The notes under the pieces were generated by a model. That model saw only the letters and a program-made list of their open reading frames with translations, searched no databases and was not told where the DNA came from. DNA of 15,488 nt from UBA5266 sp964610025 (GTDB lineage: Bacteria; Bacteroidota; Bacteroidia; Bacteroidales; WCHB1-69), in assembly GCA_964610025.1 (NCBI GenBank), contig CAZSTX010000049.1, positions 1 to 15,488 on the forward strand. Reading direction: 5' to 3'. The translations under genes and the position numbers were made by a program. Shown here piece after piece: positions 13,795-15,488 of the stretch (position 1 is the stretch's first letter; the number at the start of each line of letters is the position of its first letter).

Positions 13795-14979
13795 ATGAAT
13801 GTAATTTTATTTGATGATAATTTTAGAAAAAATCTTCTCCCTTTTACTTATACTCGCCCTCAAGCCGATATAAGAATTGGAATATTAACTGTTCGCGAAA
13901 AATGGGAAAAGCGTTTACAAACAAAAACTTCGACTATAACAAAAGATTATTTGTCTGAAAAATTTTGTGTGCATACCGAAAATCAGAATCTTTTAATTGC
14001 AGGCTCTGTTTGCCCAACAGATGAATTAATAAAAGCTATCTCTCAATTAAAAATGGGGCAATCATTGTTTAAAGATGAAATTCCTATTGCTCATGTTGTG
14101 AGCAAACTCCCAGATTCTCTTCTTAATTATTCAGGAGAAAAAATAGTATACCAAAACGATTGTTTGATTATCAGTCAATTATATCATATATTTTCTCATA
14201 ACAAAGAAGAGTTAGTGGCTGATTTCGAGCTTATTACAAAAAATAGAAAATCTCACACTCTTAGTAATAGCAATATTGTGATTGGAGATAAAGCAAATAT
14301 ATTTATAGAAGAGGGTGCTGTAATTGAAGCGGCTGTTTTCAATACGAATAATAGTAAAATTTATATTGGTAAAGATGCTGAAATTATGGAAGGATGCATT
14401 ATCCGTGGCGATTTTGCTTTATGCGAACATGCTCAATTAAAAATGGGAGCTAAAATTTATGGCCCAACAACAATTGGACCTTATTGTAAAGTAGGAGGCG
14501 AAGTCAATAATGTGATAATGTTTGGGTTTAGCAATAAAGCACACGATGGTTTTATGGGAAATTCTGTCATAGGCGAATGGTGTAATATAGGAGCTGATAC
14601 CAATACTTCTAATTTGAAAAATGATTATAGTGAAGTAAAATTGTGGAATTATACCGAGCAACGATTTTTGAAAACAGGATTACAATTTTGCGGACTTATT
14701 ATGGGCGACCATGTTAAATGTGGAATTAATACGATGTTTAACACGGGAACTGTAGTGGGAGTAGCATCTAACTTATTTGGTTCTGGATATATGCCCAATT
14801 TTATTGCTTCGTTTCGATGGGGAGGTGCTGAAAAAATGCAAGATGCAGACTTAAATAAAATACTCTCTATAGCTGAAAAAGCATTTAGTCGCCGAAATAA
14901 AAAATTAGATGATATTGAAAAAAATATATTAATAACAATTTTTTCGGAAGCTAAAAACAATAAAGAACCTAAATTTTAG
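13795..14979 (+). CDS. Alternative GlmU-family sugar nucleotidyltransferase-like protein
   Basis: A 394-residue cytosolic protein of the Bacteroidota 'GlmU family' (alternative GlmU). The N-terminal part opens MNVILFDDNFRKNLLPFTYT and continues RPQADIRIGILTVREKW, the family signature; it lacks the GxGTRM loop of classical nucleotidyltransferases. The second half (about residues 160-350) is a left-handed beta-helix with hexapeptide-like steps (IVIGDKANIFIEEGAVIEAA, IYIGKDAEIMEGCII, TIGPYCKVGGEVNNVIMFG, VIGEWCNIGADTNTSNLKND) and GDHVKCGINTMFNTGTVVG. It is proposed to supply UDP-GlcNAc for cell wall and LPS synthesis, though activity has mostly been assigned by similarity. It follows obg by 11 bp. 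The final 45 residues are helical and Lys-rich. Confidence 0.88.
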   Translation: MNVILFDDNFRKNLLPFTYTRPQADIRIGILTVREKWEKRLQTKTSTITKDYLSEKFCVHTENQNLLIAGSVCPTDELIKAISQLKMGQSLFKDEIPIAHVVSKLPDSLLNYSGEKIVYQNDCLIISQLYHIFSHNKEELVADFELITKNRKSHTLSNSNIVIGDKANIFIEEGAVIEAAVFNTNNSKIYIGKDAEIMEGCIIRGDFALCEHAQLKMGAKIYGPTTIGPYCKVGGEVNNVIMFGFSNKAHDGFMGNSVIGEWCNIGADTNTSNLKNDYSEVKLWNYTEQRFLKTGLQFCGLIMGDHVKCGINTMFNTGTVVGVASNLFGSGYMPNFIASFRWGGAEKMQDADLNKILSIAEKAFSRRNKKLDDIEKNILITIFSEAKNNKEPKF

Positions 14980-15076
14980 ACTACTATATTATAATATGAA
15001 ATTACAAAAACAAATTTTAATACCTATTTTTTTTAGATAATAATAATTTTTAATTACAAATAAAAGAAAAAATCAT

Positions 15077-15084
15077 TATTTTTG
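15077..15084 (+). promoter_or_regulatory. Bacteroidota -7 promoter element (TATTTTTG) for the LolA-like gene
   Basis: TATTTTTG matches TAnnTTTG 26 bp before the ATG at 15111, giving a leader of about 20 nt. That leader contains AAAGGA (15096-15101), one of the few Shine-Dalgarno-like sites in the window. No clear TTG is seen upstream. Confidence 0.5.
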
Positions 15085-15110
15085 CAAAGAATTATAAAGG
15101 AAAATTATAA

Positions 15111-15488
15111 ATGAAAAAATTACGATTATTATTGCTTATTATTTTTTTGCTTTTTGTAAAAAATATATTTTCTCAAACAGAAGATTTTAAAGAAATAATA
15201 GGAAAAGAAAAAAATGACTTTATCAAACAAATGCAATTAGTATCGAAAGAAACAACTACTTTAGAATGTAATTTTATCCAAAAAAAGGAGGTAGCGATGT
15301 TAAAAAACCCATCGCTTGCAATGGGGACCATGTATTATGCTGCCCTTCATAATTTACGTTGGGAATATGTATCGCCACGTGTCCTCGTTTTTATTCTAAA
15401 CGATAAAAAAACTGTTGTAAAAAATAAAAATGGTATTGTTGATTTAGAACCACAAGCAAAAAAAATGATTAACAATATGACAGATATT
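15111..15488 (+). CDS. LolA-like outer-membrane lipoprotein carrier protein, 3' end outside window
   Basis: The frame from ATG 15111 stays open for 126 codons to the window end, so the gene is truncated by the window and not by mutation. The signal peptide (MKKLRLLLLIIFLLFVKNIFSQ) is followed by FIKQMQLVSKETTTLECNFI and QKKEVAMLKNPSLAMGTMYY, then LRWEYVSPRVLVFILNDKKT. This matches the LolA half-barrel opening, where the family has 'xxGxFxxxxPxxLRWEYxxPxxxxxIxDG'. LolA-type proteins ferry lipoproteins across the periplasm from LolCDE to the outer membrane, which suits a genome with several predicted lipoproteins here (LptE, MbnP-like). Its own promoter box lies at 15077-15084, separate from the obg unit. 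Confidence 0.8.
   Translation, partial: MKKLRLLLLIIFLLFVKNIFSQTEDFKEIIGKEKNDFIKQMQLVSKETTTLECNFIQKKEVAMLKNPSLAMGTMYYAALHNLRWEYVSPRVLVFILNDKKTVVKNKNGIVDLEPQAKKMINNMTDI

Noticed and set aside
14649..14960. Open minus-strand frame of 103 codons
   Set aside because: It is antisense to the end of the alternative GlmU gene, whose beta-helix motifs are clear; no family pattern is seen in the antisense frame.
1..15488. CRISPR array, transposase, integrase or phage genes
   Set aside because: No regularly spaced repeats and no protein with the relevant motifs were seen on either strand.

Overview
The window is about 15.5 kb of strongly AT-rich chromosomal DNA from a member of the Bacteroidota. Four things support this. 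One gene encodes a secreted protein with a type IX secretion (T9SS) C-terminal sorting domain. The gene order sigma-54 activator, LptE-like lipoprotein, TPR-like protein, SecG is typical of the phylum. The 'alternative GlmU' family protein is largely restricted to it. Several genes are preceded by the phylum-specific -7 promoter element TAnnTTTG rather than by clear Shine-Dalgarno sites. Most genes are core or housekeeping; the only clearly accessory tract is a decayed stretch between a tRNA gene and a membrane sulfatase-fold gene.

Layout. Positions 1-355 hold no gene. Positions 356-1627 carry, on the minus strand, an NfsA-like nitroreductase and a short cytidine-deaminase-fold protein whose catalytic Glu is Ala. 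Positions 1755-3635 (plus) encode a secreted protein with ELWxxDGT repeats, an FnIII-like domain and a T9SS sorting domain. It is convergent with, and overlaps by 14 bp, a long minus-strand cluster running from 9996 down to 3622: tRNA-Cys, an OmpH/Skp chaperone, an MbnP-like lipoprotein, a small TonB-C-like secreted protein, a sigma-54 enhancer-binding protein, LptE, a TPR-like protein, SecG, TsaD and a HAD phosphatase. The tight spacing from 8438 to 3622 suggests one operon joining envelope biogenesis (LptE, SecG) with translation quality (TsaD) and metabolite repair. Positions 9997-10660 are a gene graveyard holding the frameshifted N-terminal part of a Fic-family protein and an unidentified broken frame. 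Positions 10661-12640 (minus) encode an LTA-synthase-like membrane phospho/sulfo-transferase or hydrolase. On the plus strand follow Obg GTPase, the alternative GlmU-family protein, and a LolA-like lipoprotein carrier cut off by the window end.

I do not see a convincing novel multi-gene system, CRISPR array, prophage or transposase. The points most worth a second look are the Glu-to-Ala deaminase, the Fic remnant beside tRNA-Cys, the orphan MbnP-like lipoprotein, the stand-alone TonB-C-like protein, and the sigma-54 activator embedded in an envelope operon.
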